The notes under the pieces: model-generated
The model's input: only the letters and a program-made list of their open reading frames with translations
Told to the model about the DNA's origin: nothing
Databases searched by the model: none
Position numbers and translations under genes: made by a program
Part shown: positions 54,752 to 64,000 of the stretch, in pieces
How the letters are laid out: each line of letters opens with the position of its first letter
How positions within the stretch are numbered: the stretch's first letter is position 1
Source: Saprospirales bacterium
GTDB taxonomy: Bacteria; Bacteroidota; Bacteroidia; Chitinophagales; Saprospiraceae
DNA length: 64,000 bases
Assembly: GCA_016703765.1 (NCBI GenBank)
Contig: JADJBL010000011.1
Location: 72,141-136,140 of the forward strand
Reading direction: 5' to 3'

Positions 54752-56634
54752 TTATTCTACCACCACCCGCTTCGTCCATTGCTCCCTCCCCACCGTCGCA
54801 CGCAGGATGTAGATCCCGGCGGGCAGACTGGATATCAGGAGCTGGTGTTCGGTGGTCTGGGGGGAAAGGGGCTCTTCTACAACGAGGCGACCCTGCTGGT
54901 TGAATAGTTGTACCAAGCCTCTTTCCGCCGTGGCTTGGGAGAAGGCGATGCTGATCTCCTCATCGGCCGGATTGGGGAAAATGCGGATGTCGCTCTGGCT
55001 GGGGATTTCCACGATTCGGATGGGGGAGTATTCGAAGGCGCCGGAGAAGTCGGTTTGCTTCAGTCTGTAGTAAATGAGGGCCGCGCCCGCCGAAGCGATA
55101 GCGTAGGCGGGGTCTGTGAATTGATAGTTTTGTACTTCACTGGTCGTGCCGGCGCCGGGCACGAAAGCGATGCTTTCCCAGTCGCGGCCGTTGGCGCTGC
55201 GCTCGACGCCGAAGCCCTCGTTGTTGGATTCGGAGGCGGTGGACCAGGCGAGGTCTACACCCTTGCCGTCGTGGAGGGTGGCGCGGAAGGAGAGCCAGGT
55301 GACGGGGAGGGGGGCCGTCATGGCGAGGGTGAGATCCAGCAGGTTGTAATCGGTGATCATGGCGCCGGGGTCGCCCGGCAGGTTTTCCGTAAATAAAGCG
55401 CCGGTTCTGGTAAGCCAGGTCAGTACGACAAATTGATTGCCGGTAGTGGGGAAGAAACTGTTGATCACGCTCACGTTCAACACTGCTCCCACGTTGATTT
55501 GGACATTCCCCGTTACAATGAGCTGGTCGTGTTGCGTTCCGGGGGTAAAACCGCCCAGCTCGATGTCCAGGGAGCCGGCAATAGTTAAGTTCCCGGCAAT
55601 GGTCAGTGCGCCGGGGGAGGAGCCGGGACCTACGGATCCATTGGCAACCAGGACCTTCCCAGCGGTGTTTATCAAACCGTCGCCTGAAAGGGTAGAGCTG
55701 TTGCCCGTGAAAAAATCTCCGGTAATCCAGGTGAGGGTACCGTTGTTTTCCAGATTGCCATTGTTAAAAAAATCGTCGGCCAAGCCATTCCCCGTGCTAA
55801 CAATACCTTCATTTATAAAGGTGGTACTATTGGTCGTAATCCCCTCGTTGGTAAAAACGGCATGATTCGTAACACTGCTGTTATTGACAAACTTGTCCGA
55901 GTTGCCCTGGTCATTTGATTGTTGTTGGTAAAAATGCCGTCATTGTCCAGTAGACCGGAGTTGGTAAAGATGCCTGCATTTATAAAATTGTCCGCATTAC
56001 CGACAGCTGAGACCATGGTTCCGGATGCGGCATTAGTCATCTGGTTATTATTGTTGAAAACACCACTATTCGTGAAGGCGCCCTGGTTTAAAAAGACGCC
56101 ATTGTTGATAAAATTATCCCCATTTCCCTCCGCTGCGTTGAAGGTCAAATTGTTGGTAATTGGGCCCGTATTGGTAAACGTACCGCTATTGTCCACCCTC
56201 CCGTTATTGGTAATTGTGCCATTATTGTAAAAAAGATCGGAGCCACTGATTGCTGCGTTAAGCCTTCCGGTAAGCGAAATCGTCAACTGGCCATTATTGG
56301 TTGCAGTCTTATTATTGGTAAGCATGCCGGCAATGGAAAGGGCGCCATTGTTCGTAAATGTGCCGTTCATGTTCAGCGTTATTGTTGCTGAAATGTTCAG
56401 CGTAGCCCCCGGGTTGATGTACATGAATGCACTTGCATTGATAGACCGCCCAATATCCTGGGTGCAGTTTCCGTCGATGATTATGGTATCGTTGGAGGGA
56501 AGGGGATTCCCCGGGTAGCTCGGGCTCCACAAGGCGGTATTGCTCCAATTTCCTGTACCGGTAAAGGTAAAGGTTTGAGCGTTGCCCGTCAGGACTGCCA
56601 AGAGGCAAAAGAAGATTGTTATCGGTTTTTTCAT
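54752..56634 (-). CDS. T9SS-sorted Asn/Thr-rich repeat surface protein (one frameshift)
   Basis: About 627 aa when bridged. The signal peptide is MKKPITIFFCLLAVLTGNAQ (ATG 56634). Residues about 60-330 are a solenoid of repeats such as GTFTNTGPITNN, GVFLNQGAFTNSGVF and GIFTNSGLLDNDG, predicted to be beta-helical. The frame changes near 55918 (NQ to GNSDKFVNNSS). The shared module LPVTWLSFRATLHDGKGVDL and IIYYRLKQ-like LIYYRLKQTDFSGAFEYSPI follow, then a type A sorting domain (IRIFPNPADEE). The upstream gap holds a 24-bp inverted repeat. Surface adhesin-like, function unknown. Confidence 0.84.
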
Positions 56635-56665
56635 AGGGATGCGGGTTTGATTACTTTTTGTCTTT

Positions 56666-56760
56666 GTCTGAATCAGAATTCTCAGAATTTTAGAATTCCC
56701 AGAATTATGATACAGCATTAATTCTGAAAATTGTGGAATTCTGAGAATTCTGATTCAGAC
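56666..56760. repeat. 24-bp perfect inverted repeat between two T9SS genes
   Basis: Arms 56666-56689 and 56737-56760 (start gtctgaatcagaattctcag) are perfectly complementary. The right arm ends 2 bases from the stop codon of the neighbouring gene at 56763. The sequence gtctgaa is shared with the arms at 58406 and 61300. Confidence 0.9.
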
Positions 56761-56762
56761 AG

Positions 56763-58261
56763 CTACTCCACAACAACCCTCTTACTCCACTGTTCATTCC
56801 CGACCATCACCTGGAGGATATACGTTCCGGCAGGTAATTGCGCCACGCGCAGCGGGTAGTCGGTCGTCTGCGGCGGGAGGACGTGCTCTGCCACCAGCCT
56901 GTTTTGCTGGCTGTACATGCGCACCATACCCCGCACTGTCGTCGGCTCGGCGAAAGAGATTGTCACTTCTTCGTCGGCCGGATTGGGATACACGCGGATA
57001 TCGCGCTGGTTTCGGATCTCTACGATGCGGATGGGGGAGTAGTCGAAGGAGCCATCGAAGTCAATTTGTTTCAGCCTATAGTAAATGAGGGCCGCGCCCG
57101 CCGAAGCGATAGCGTAGGCGGGGTCTGTGTATTGGTAGGTTTGTGTTTCGCTTGTAGAGCCGGCGCCGGGGACGAAAGCGATGGGTTCCCAGTCGCGGCC
57201 ATTGGCGCTTCTTTCCACATCGAAGCCCTCGTTATTGGCTTCGGAGGCGGTGGACCAGAGGAGGTCGACGCCGTTTCTTTCGTTGGGGGTGGCGCGGAAG
57301 GAGCGCCAGGTGACGGGGAGCACACTTGAAACGGTCAATACCCCATTGAGATAAGTTGCCGTAATGGTATTCGGGGTCACGACTAAAGTGTGGGAGCCCG
57401 CATACCCTCCGGCAGAAACTATTTGGTACATATCGCCCGGTGCAGGCATGTGAGAGCCGAAATTGACATTGATCGTGCCGTTGATCGTGGCGGTGCCTGC
57501 GACAGACAGTTGATCGAATGTCGTCCCCGCGCCTCCGGAGGGTGCGCCTGTGATCTCAATTTCGAGCGTTCCCGTAATGATAATATTGCCGGAGGAAATA
57601 TTAAAAATGCCGAGGGAATTACCCGGATAGAGTGATCCGGCACTAGTGAAGGTACCCCCCATGTAGTTGAGCGTACCCGTTCCGTTCAGAAAGGCCCCAA
57701 CGTTGTGGTTTAAAGTACCCGCATTTCTCGTGATCGTCCCGTTATTGGTAATCGTGCCGTTGTTGGTGATTAGATCGATTAACGCATTGGGTACTATGTT
57801 CAGATTTCCATAATTGTTCAAGATCCCATTATTTATCAGGCTTTCTACTGATAAACTAAATGCTCCAATGGACAGGTTCCCATAATTATCGAACGTACCC
57901 CCGTTGGTTATGGTCTTGGCGCTTCCCAAAAATGCGCTGGTAATATTGAAGGTGCCGATATTGGTAAAAAGGCCGTTATTGGTAAAGGAAATCCCGGCGT
58001 TCTGAACCGTACTGAGGTCGCCCCATTATTGATCGTGATGGTCGCTCCGTTTGAAACCACATAATTGTTGACATTCAGGGTTGCTGTTCCTGCAATGACG
58101 ATGGCATTTCCTGCGGTGAGGGGGTTGGGCGGGGCCGTATTCCCAACCCAGTTGTTGCTATTGCCCCAGTTACCGTTATTCAGGGTATAAGTAATAGAAT
58201 ACGCAGCATTGATAGAAGAAATCATTATGGCGAATAGCCAAAGGAGGTGTAGTTTTCTCAT
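56763..58261 (-). CDS. T9SS-sorted repeat surface protein (one frameshift)
   Basis: About 499 aa when bridged. The signal peptide is MRKLHLLWLFAIMISSINAAYS (ATG 58261). A short N-terminal domain (TLNNGNWGNSNNWVGNTAPP) leads into repeats such as GGTFDNYGNLSIGAF and GTITNNGTITRNAG. The frame changes near 58010. The shared module LPVTWRSFRATPNERNGVDL, with TDPAYAIASAGAALIYYRLK, and sorting domain IRVYPNPADEEVTI end the protein. It is a close relative of the gene at 54752. The signal peptide also resembles that of the 52780 gene at DNA level. Confidence 0.84.
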
Positions 58262-58289
58262 GGGAAATATTTTTAGGGCCCAAAGCGAA

Positions 58290-58385
58290 GGCAAATTAAA
58301 CTAAATCAAGGACAAATGAAAGGCCCCGCCGGAGGAGGAACGGCAGGGTTTGCCAAATGAGCGGCAAACGATTCCGATTAAATGG
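58290..58385 (-). promoter_or_regulatory. Conserved upstream block, copy 1
   Basis: Roughly 95 bases upstream of the T9SS gene at 58261 are closely similar to 61153-61245, upstream of the T9SS gene at 61054. Both contain gcaaattaaac near the gene and a gtttgcc...ggcaaac-type hairpin at the far end. The minus strand reads TTAATTTG, one mismatch from TAnnTTTG. A shared promoter/leader is likely. Confidence 0.6.
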
Positions 58386-58405
58386 TTTTTGTCTGAACTG
58401 TTTTT

Positions 58406-58502
58406 GTCTGAACTGTGATTCGTGTGATTTCCTTGATTGATATGATTATACAGGAGATTGAATCAAGGGAATCACAATAATCAAACGAATCACAGTTCAG
58501 AC
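58406..58502. repeat. Long inverted repeat abutting a T9SS stop codon
   Basis: Outer arms of 17 bp (58406-58422 and 58486-58502, gtctgaactgtgattcg) are perfect, and inner tgtgatttccttgatt arms pair with one mismatch. The right arm ends 2 bases from the stop at 58505. The outer arms are identical to those at 61300-61396. Confidence 0.9.
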
Positions 58503-58504
58503 CA

Positions 58505-61054
58505 CTACTCCACCACCACCCGCTTGCTCCACTGCTCCCCACCCACGGTAATCCTCAGAATATACATCCCCGCAGACAGGTTGGACACCCGAAGCACCTG
58601 CTCCGAAGTCCTCGGCGGGATGGGCTGTTCGGCGACGAGACGGCCTTGTTGGTTAAATAGCTGCACCGTACCCCGCACTTCCGTCGGCTCTGTGAAGGAG
58701 ATGGTCACTTCCTCGTCAGCTGGGTTGGGGTAGACGCGGATGTCGTTTTGATTTTCTATTTCGATCGTACGCACAGGGAGTATTCGAAGGTGCCGTCGTA
58801 ATCGGTTTGCTTGAGGCGGTAGTATATTAGGGCCACGCCCGCCGAAGCCATAGCGTAGGCGGGGTCTGTGTAGTAATAGTTTTTGTATTTCACTCGTCGT
58901 GCCGGCGCCGGGTACGAAAGCGATGGTCTCCCAGTCGCGGGCGTTGGCGCTGCGCTCGACGTCGAAGCCCTCGTTGTTGGATTCGGAGGCGGTGGACCAG
59001 TGGAGGTCCACTTCTTTATCTTCATTGAGGGTAGCGCGGAAGGAGAGCCAGGTGACTGGCAGGGCTGCATTATCCGCCCAGGTGACGATGACCTGGCCGC
59101 TGGCGCCGACGCCGCCCGTTGGAGCGCCAGTGGAGCCTCCTCTGCCTCCACCGCCGCCGCCCGGGAAGTTACCTGCGGCGCCTGGGCCGCTGGCGCCACT
59201 TCCTCCATTTCCGCCATTTCCCTGGCCAATGCCTCCGGTCCCGCCTGTGCTACCCGATCCATTACCTCCGCCACCGCCCATCACGTGGGCAAAGGCAGAG
59301 CCTCCACCGCCGCCGCCGGCTGGATTGCCGACGCCGGGAGCTGTATCGCCGCCGCTGCCACCCGTGCGGGCGCCCGCAACCGGCGTACAAGCTGAAGACA
59401 AGCCGCCTAAAGCGCCATCATTGCCGTTACCGCTGGCCCCGCCTGCGGCAATGACCAATATAGGGCTGGCAGTTCCAAATTGGGTAGGATCTCCAGGTTC
59501 GCCATCCACAGTGCCCCCTGCTCCTATCGTGAATGGGATCATTTGTCCCGGCGTAACGGCCATCAGGCGCGTGGCAAAGGCGCCACCGCCACCGCCGCCG
59601 TTGTCGAAGGTCCCACTCTGTCCCGCGCCGCCGCCGCCCCAGGCCTGGACCAGGATTTCCGTCACCCCTGCGGGAACGGTAAAAGTATTGTTTGCGGTAA
59701 AAACTGCCTGAGAGATCGCGGTAGAGTACATCACGATTACCTGGCCGTTTGCCCCGCTCCCGGAACTCGCGCCGCCATCGGCTTTTCCACCTCCGCCGCC
59801 GCCGCCGGGAGCGAATCCATTCTCTCCAATTTCGTTTGCGGGTACGCCATCGTCGTCGCCGCCATCGCCGCCATTACCTGCGCCAGTTCCTCCGGCGCCG
59901 CCGTTGGGTGCGCCTCCATTCTGGCCATCACCACCTCCAACGAATAAAAATCCAGATCCTCCCCCTCCTCCTCCTCCGTCATTATCATTTCTGTTCCCTC
60001 CATCCCCTCCTGCAATTTCCAGCATTCCCGTGCTGCCTCCTGTAGATCCGCCGTTCCCACCATCCGTATCACCGGCCTCGCCGCCATCCGCAACGACCAA
60101 GGCGCCCCCAAAACTGGAATTTCCTCCATCGACTCCCGGAGCGCCACCCGATCCAATAACCACGTTATAAGTATTGCCCGGACTCACCTGGATCAGGCTC
60201 GCGGCAAAAGCGCCGCCGCCGCCTCCTCCTCTGGAGTTATTGCTTGCATCTCCTTCTCCGCCACCACCGCCGCCACCCCAGGCCTGCACGACGATATTTG
60301 TCACCCCTGCGGGAACCGTAAATGTTCCGCCGGTGGTATAAAAAACTTCCTGATCTACGGCCGTTACGATGACGCGCCCATCTGCTCCGTCACCTGAACT
60401 CGCTCCATTGTCTCCTTTGCCGCCACCGCCACCGCCGGGAGCATATCCATCCTCGCCAGCTCCGTTGTTGTTGCCGCCGTCACCGCCATCGCCCGTGCCC
60501 AAGCCGCCTGCCCCTCCCGTGGGGTTCCCTCCGTTCGAACCGTCTAATCCCGGAGATATTTGAAAGGCGGAACCGCCTCCTCCGCCGCCGCCATCGTCCT
60601 CATTCCGGTCTCCTCCATCGCCCCCGTCAAACTCGAGCATGCCGGTGCTGCCGCCCGTCGAACCTCCGGCTCCTCCATTATCCGTTTCACCTCCTTCCCC
60701 ACCGTCCGCAACGACCAAAAAGCCGCCGAAGCTCGAACTGCCTCCGTCCAAACCGGGAGCTCCACCTGCGCCAACTACTACTGCGTATGTATTTCCAGGT
60801 GTAACGGGAAACATGCTCGCGGCAAAAGCGCCACCGCCACCTCCGCCTCGGGAGTTATTGCCTGCGTTCCCACTCCCGCCTCCACCACCTGCGCCCCAAA
60901 CCTGGACCACAATCGCCGTCACCCCCGCAGGCACGGTGTACGTCCCGCTCGAAGTGAAGGTCTGGCTCTGCGCCTGTATCTCGCATATAAAAATCAAACT
61001 CGCGGCCACCAGGGCGATGGCTGCTTTAAACGGATTTCGGGTAACATCGAACAT
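58505..61054 (-). CDS. T9SS-sorted glycine-rich triple-repeat surface protein (two compensating frameshifts)
   Basis: About 850 aa. The signal peptide starts at ATG 61054 (MFDVTRNPFKAAIALVAASL). Three copies of a glycine-rich domain follow, at about 60960-60370, 60345-59730 and 59705-59060, each beginning like GTYTVPAGVTAIVVQVWGAG and rich in GGGGG, GAFAAS and GGAPG. Then come the shared module LPVTWLSFRATLNEDKEVDL and a type A sorting domain (IRVYPNPADEE). Between about 58890 and 58777 the frame slips: the proper reading is YYYTDPAYAMASAGVALIYY. Probable surface-layer or adhesive protein; the complementary strand shows long Pro-rich open frames that are shadows. Confidence 0.85.
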   Translation of the reverse strand: MFDVTRNPFKAAIALVAASLIFICEIQAQSQTFTSSGTYTVPAGVTAIVVQVWGAGGGGGSGNAGNNSRGGGGGGAFAASMFPVTPGNTYAVVVGAGGAPGLDGGSSSFGGFLVVADGGEGGETDNGGAGGSTGGSTGMLEFDGGDGGDRNEDDGGGGGGGSAFQISPGLDGSNGGNPTGGAGGLGTGDGGDGGNNNGAGEDGYAPGGGGGGKGDNGASSGDGADGRVIVTAVDQEVFYTTGGTFTVPAGVTNIVVQAWGGGGGGGEGDASNNSRGGGGGGAFAASLIQVSPGNTYNVVIGSGGAPGVDGGNSSFGGALVVADGGEAGDTDGGNGGSTGGSTGMLEIAGGDGGNRNDNDGGGGGGGSGFLFVGGGDGQNGGAPNGGAGGTGAGNGGDGGDDDGVPANEIGENGFAPGGGGGGGKADGGASSGSGANGQVIVMYSTAISQAVFTANNTFTVPAGVTEILVQAWGGGGAGQSGTFDNGGGGGGAFATRLMAVTPGQMIPFTIGAGGTVDGEPGDPTQFGTASPILVIAAGGASGNGNDGALGGLSSACTPVAGARTGGSGGDTAPGVGNPAGGGGGGSAFAHVMGGGGGNGSGSTGGTGGIGQGNGGNGGSGASGPGAAGNFPGGGGGGRGGSTGAPTGGVGASGQVIVTWADNAALPVTWLSFRATLNEDKEVDLHWSTASESNNEGFDVERSANARDWETIAFVPGAGTTSEIQKLLLHRPRLRYGFGGRGPNILPPQANRLRRHLRILPVRTIEIENQNDIRVYPNPADEEVTISFTEPTEVRGTVQLFNQQGRLVAEQPIPPRTSEQVLRVSNLSAGMYILRITVGGEQWSKRVVVE

Positions 61055-61152
61055 ACATATAGTTTTAAGGGGTGACCGCTTTTTGCGAAAACCGTATGAG
61101 AACGGGCCAGCAATGTTATTTACAATGGGATGATGCCTTCCGCCGGCAATAA

Positions 61153-61245
61153 GGGAGCAAATTAAACGAAATCGGGGAAAAATGAAAGCCCCTCCAGGAA
61201 GGGAACGGCGGGTTTTGCCAAATAAGCGGCAAAGGATCATGGATA
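61153..61245 (-). promoter_or_regulatory. Conserved upstream block, copy 2
   Basis: Copy of the block at 58290-58385, here 100 bases upstream of the 61054 start. The spacing to the gene differs, so conservation is of the block itself rather than of the whole leader. Confidence 0.6.
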
Positions 61246-61260
61246 AACGGGAAACAAGAA

Positions 61261-61288
61261 GGGGCTCAAAACTGTCGTTTTGAGCCCC
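61261..61288 (-). terminator. Hairpin terminator after the last T9SS gene
   Basis: A 12-bp perfect stem, ggggctcaaaac / gttttgagcccc, with loop tgtc. On the minus strand it follows the 61399 gene and is followed by a T-rich tract. Confidence 0.75.
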
Positions 61289-61299
61289 CCTTTGTTTTT

Positions 61300-61396
61300 G
61301 TCTGAACTGTGATTCGTCGGATTAATGTGATTTCCTTGATTTCAACTTCGGCATAATCACATTAATCATAAAACTCACACGAATCACAGTTCAGAC
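61300..61396. repeat. Long inverted repeat abutting a T9SS stop codon
   Basis: 17-bp perfect outer arms (61300-61316 and 61380-61396), identical to the arms at 58406-58502; inner sequence is different but also self-complementary (aatgtgatt / aatcacatt). The right arm ends 2 bases from the stop codon at 61399. Confidence 0.9.
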
Positions 61397-61398
61397 AA

Positions 61399-64000
61399 CT
61401 ACTCTACGACCAGGCGCTTACTCCACACCTCATTCCCCACCACCACCTGCAAGACATATATCCCCGCAGGCAGCCCGGCTACCCGAACGGGGTAGTCGGT
61501 CGTTTGGGGCGGGATGGTATATTCGGCCGCGAGGCGGTTATTTTGGGTGTAAAGCCGTGCCGTACCCCGCACTTCCGTCGGCCGGGCAAAGGAGATGGTC
61601 ACTTCCTCGTCCGCCGGATTGGGGTAGACGCGGATACCGTTCTGATTGCCCAGTTCGATGGTTCGCACGGGGGAGTATTCGAAGGAGCCATCGTAATCGC
61701 GTTGCTTCAGCCGGTAATAGATGAGAGCCGCGCCCGCCGAAGCCATAGCGTAGGCGGGGTCGGTAAATTGGTACTCCTGCTTTTCGCTTGTAGTCCCTGC
61801 CCCCGGCACGAAGGCGATGGTCTCCCAGTCGCGGGCGTTGGCGCTGCGCTCGATGTCGAAGCCCTCGTTGTTGGATTCGGAGGCGGTGGACCAGAGGAGG
61901 TCCACATCTTTGTCTTCGTTGAGCGTGGCGCGGAAGGAGAGCCAGGTGACGGGGAGGGCGGCGGAAGTACCGATCTGGAAGTCGCTGAAACCGCTTTCGC
62001 CGGTGATTTCTGCGCTGGTAGCCATTCGCGCTCCCATGGTGGGGAGGGTCCACATGCCGCCGGAGTATTTGCCGCAGCGGGCAGTTGTAAAATCGAACAT
62101 GGGGTCCACATCTGCAAGCACCCAGTTGAAGGTAGCGCCGTAATTGGCGGTGGTCAGGCCGCTATTGATCGTAAACCGCCAGAATCGATTCACCGAGGGC
62201 ACCGTGGGGTGGGGGACATTCGGATGGTCTCCGTCAACTGTGAAGCCGTGGAGCGTACCTGCTATTGTACCTGTACCGAAGGCAATGGTCACCGGTGCAT
62301 AGGCAGTAGCGGTGCCGACGGGGTAGGTATAGGTATTTACGCCTCCAAGAATGGAGCGGACCAGGTTGCCGTTGACATAAGAGCCGCTCGACCCACCGCT
62401 GATGGCGCCGGGGGCGTCGTTGGCAATGGTGAGGGTGTTGGCGCCGGTTGCCACCAAACCATCCGTCAGGGTCAAGGCGCCGTTTACGGTTTGATTAAGG
62501 GAGAGGGAAAGTCCGGCGCCTGAGTTGTCGACGGTTAAATTGAAGAAATCAGTAGAATTGGCGCCGCCCAGGGTTTGCAGGGCTCCTCCGTTAAAGCGCA
62601 CGGTACCGCTGTTATGGGTAAATGTTCCGCCATTGCTGTAGTTTCCAGCGAGGCTAAGGGTATTGGAGGTAGAAACGAGGATGCCGGCGCCGATGCTGAG
62701 GTTGTTAAGCGTTACCGGATTGCTGCCGAAACTCAAAGTGCCCGCGCCTGCCTTGGTGAGGTCGAGGGTGCCATCATTTATTATGCCGCCCACAGTGAGG
62801 GTACTTGCGCTGACCGTCACCTGTCGGCTTTCCTGCAGGGTCACGGCGCCCGAGCCCAGGTTCAGCGCGTTGGAGCCGGTGAAGGTAAAGTCGTCGTTCC
62901 AGGACATAGGGTGGTTCAGGGCCGTAATGGAGCCGCCTGAGGTATTGTCGATGGTCACGGTATTGCCCACCCCGCCAATAGCGAAGGTACCTGCTATCGT
63001 GCCAAGCGCCTGTGCGTGGTTGATGTGGAGGGTGCCGGCGTATAAGCTGACCCCACCGGTAAAGGTATTTGCGCCCGAAAGCAACCAGGTACCTGTGCCG
63101 ACTTTTTGAATACTGCCGCCCGACCCGGAAATAATCCCGCTTGCTGTGTTTGCATTGGTCGATGCACCCTGGAGATACAGGATATTGCCTCCGAGGTTGA
63201 TGGTATTGGAGAGTGTGAGTGTGCCTGCAGCGCTATTGATCCTGGTATCGGCAGTAAGCGTGATCGCGCCTCCCCAACTATTGGTACCGCTTACATTATA
63301 CAAGCTCCACCAGAGGATCCGCCGCCTTCTCCTGCCAGGCTCAGGTTTCGACGCCTACGGCGATACCCCTTCCAGTTCCAGCCTCGCGCCGTTTGGAAAC
63401 GGTGGCCCCGCCTGCGGTGGTGCCGAGGCCCTGTGGATTTTGGATGTTCAGGATACCGGCAGAAATCAGGGTTGCGCCGGTGTAGGTGTTGGTTCCGAAA
63501 GGACCATGGTTCCCAAACCTGCTTTGGTCAGGGCCCCTGTGGTACTTATAATTCCCGTTATGGTGAGATCGACCGCGGATGTTCCATCATCGGCCACGGT
63601 GAAAGTGCGAGTGGTTGCATTTGTTAAAGCAACCGGGCAGGAGATATTTGCGTCGTCCGTTCCTGTCGTGGCATCGTTTACGGTGACGTTACCGCCTAAA
63701 GTCAGCAGTCCGCTTCCTGTAATAGATGAGCCCATTGTAGCGCCGTCAACCAGTACCAGGCTGGACGGCGAGCCAAGGGTGAAAGTGGAAAGGGCAAGGG
63801 TAGAACCTGCATTTACAGTCAAAACACCCCCACCGTGGTATTTACCCCAAGGGTTGCCGATGTAGAACTGCCAATGGTTAGGTTGTTAAAAGTCGTCGAA
63901 CTCGACCCGCCAAGTGTTTGCGTGGTTCCGTTGAAGGTCACGGTGCTCGTATTGGCGGTAAAGGTGCCGCTATTGGACCAGTTGCCCGAAACGGCCAGGG
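61399..64000 (-). CDS. T9SS-sorted autotransporter-repeat (PATR-like) surface protein, N-terminus outside the window, frameshifted
   Basis: Partial: the gene enters from beyond 64000. Repeats of the autotransporter-associated type are visible: SGNWSNSGTFTANTSTVTFN, LTVNAGSTLALSTFTLGSPS, VGTGTWLLSGANTFTGGVSL, and VTLNNLSIGAGILVSTSNTL. They form a predicted beta-helix. The C-terminal end has DFQIGTSAALPVTWLSFRAT, the shared module, then IRVYPNPADEEVTI sorting. Frame breaks lie near 63833 (G run), 63478 and 63305. Adhesin-like; stop followed 2 bases later by a long hairpin. Confidence 0.82.

Noticed and set aside
58883-61133. Several long proline-rich open frames on the plus strand
   Set aside because: They are the complement of the glycine-rich surface-protein gene (GGN codons give CCN), with no start context or family features.

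Overview
The window reads as a chromosomal segment of a Bacteroidota bacterium, most like the Saprospirales/Lewinella side of the phylum (inference). Supporting signs are six surface proteins with type IX secretion (T9SS) C-terminal modules, promoters of the form TTG-N20-TAnnTTTG, very few Shine-Dalgarno sites, and a CpsB/Wza/Wzc-type capsule locus.

Layout. 1-6.2 kb: a T9SS adhesin-like protein, an extremely G-rich stretch, a small DUF559 nuclease-like gene, a SPOR-like periplasmic protein and a lipoprotein. 6.5-42.6 kb: one long, tightly packed plus-strand surface-polysaccharide locus. It starts with tyrosine phosphatase (CpsB type), outer-membrane export lipoprotein (Wza type), tyrosine autokinase/co-polymerase (Wzc type), ABC permease (Wzm) and two tandem ABC ATPases (Wzt). 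About fifteen glycosyltransferases (GT2, GT4, WbsX and others) follow, with five sulfotransferases, three methyltransferases, a NeuD-like acyltransferase, an SGNH esterase-like protein and a Wzy-like polymerase. A minus-strand DUF4160-DUF2442-XRE module interrupts it at 37.3-38.1 kb. 42.6-46.1 kb: an RloA/RloB defence pair and three unrecognised genes. 46.2-52.7 kb: a second glycan block (GT2, GT4, polymerase, WcaF-like acetyltransferase) interleaved with a repeat-flanked GxxExxY gene, a Fic gene and a decayed UPF0175/DUF3368 toxin-antitoxin pair. 52.8-64 kb: five minus-strand T9SS surface proteins sharing a near-identical C-terminal module.

How it works together. The polysaccharide genes are expected to build a sulfated, methylated and acylated exopolysaccharide or capsule. 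Polymer export would be through the Wza/Wzc machinery and/or the Wzm/Wzt ABC route. The T9SS proteins would be co-displayed at the cell surface.

Two cross-cutting features deserve attention. First, more than twenty coding sequences carry single-base frameshifts, many of them in short homopolymers. This looks much more like consensus error in the assembly than biology, so genes are annotated here at full length across the shifts. Second, the window is seeded with palindromic and tandem repeats: long hairpins abutting stop codons, perfect palindromes read in frame inside glycosyltransferases, a 14-nt tandem unit in three unrelated genes, a nested palindrome beside a duplicated gene start, and a nuclease-like gene bracketed by 29-bp inverted repeats. 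These repeats are the most novel-looking signal in the window.
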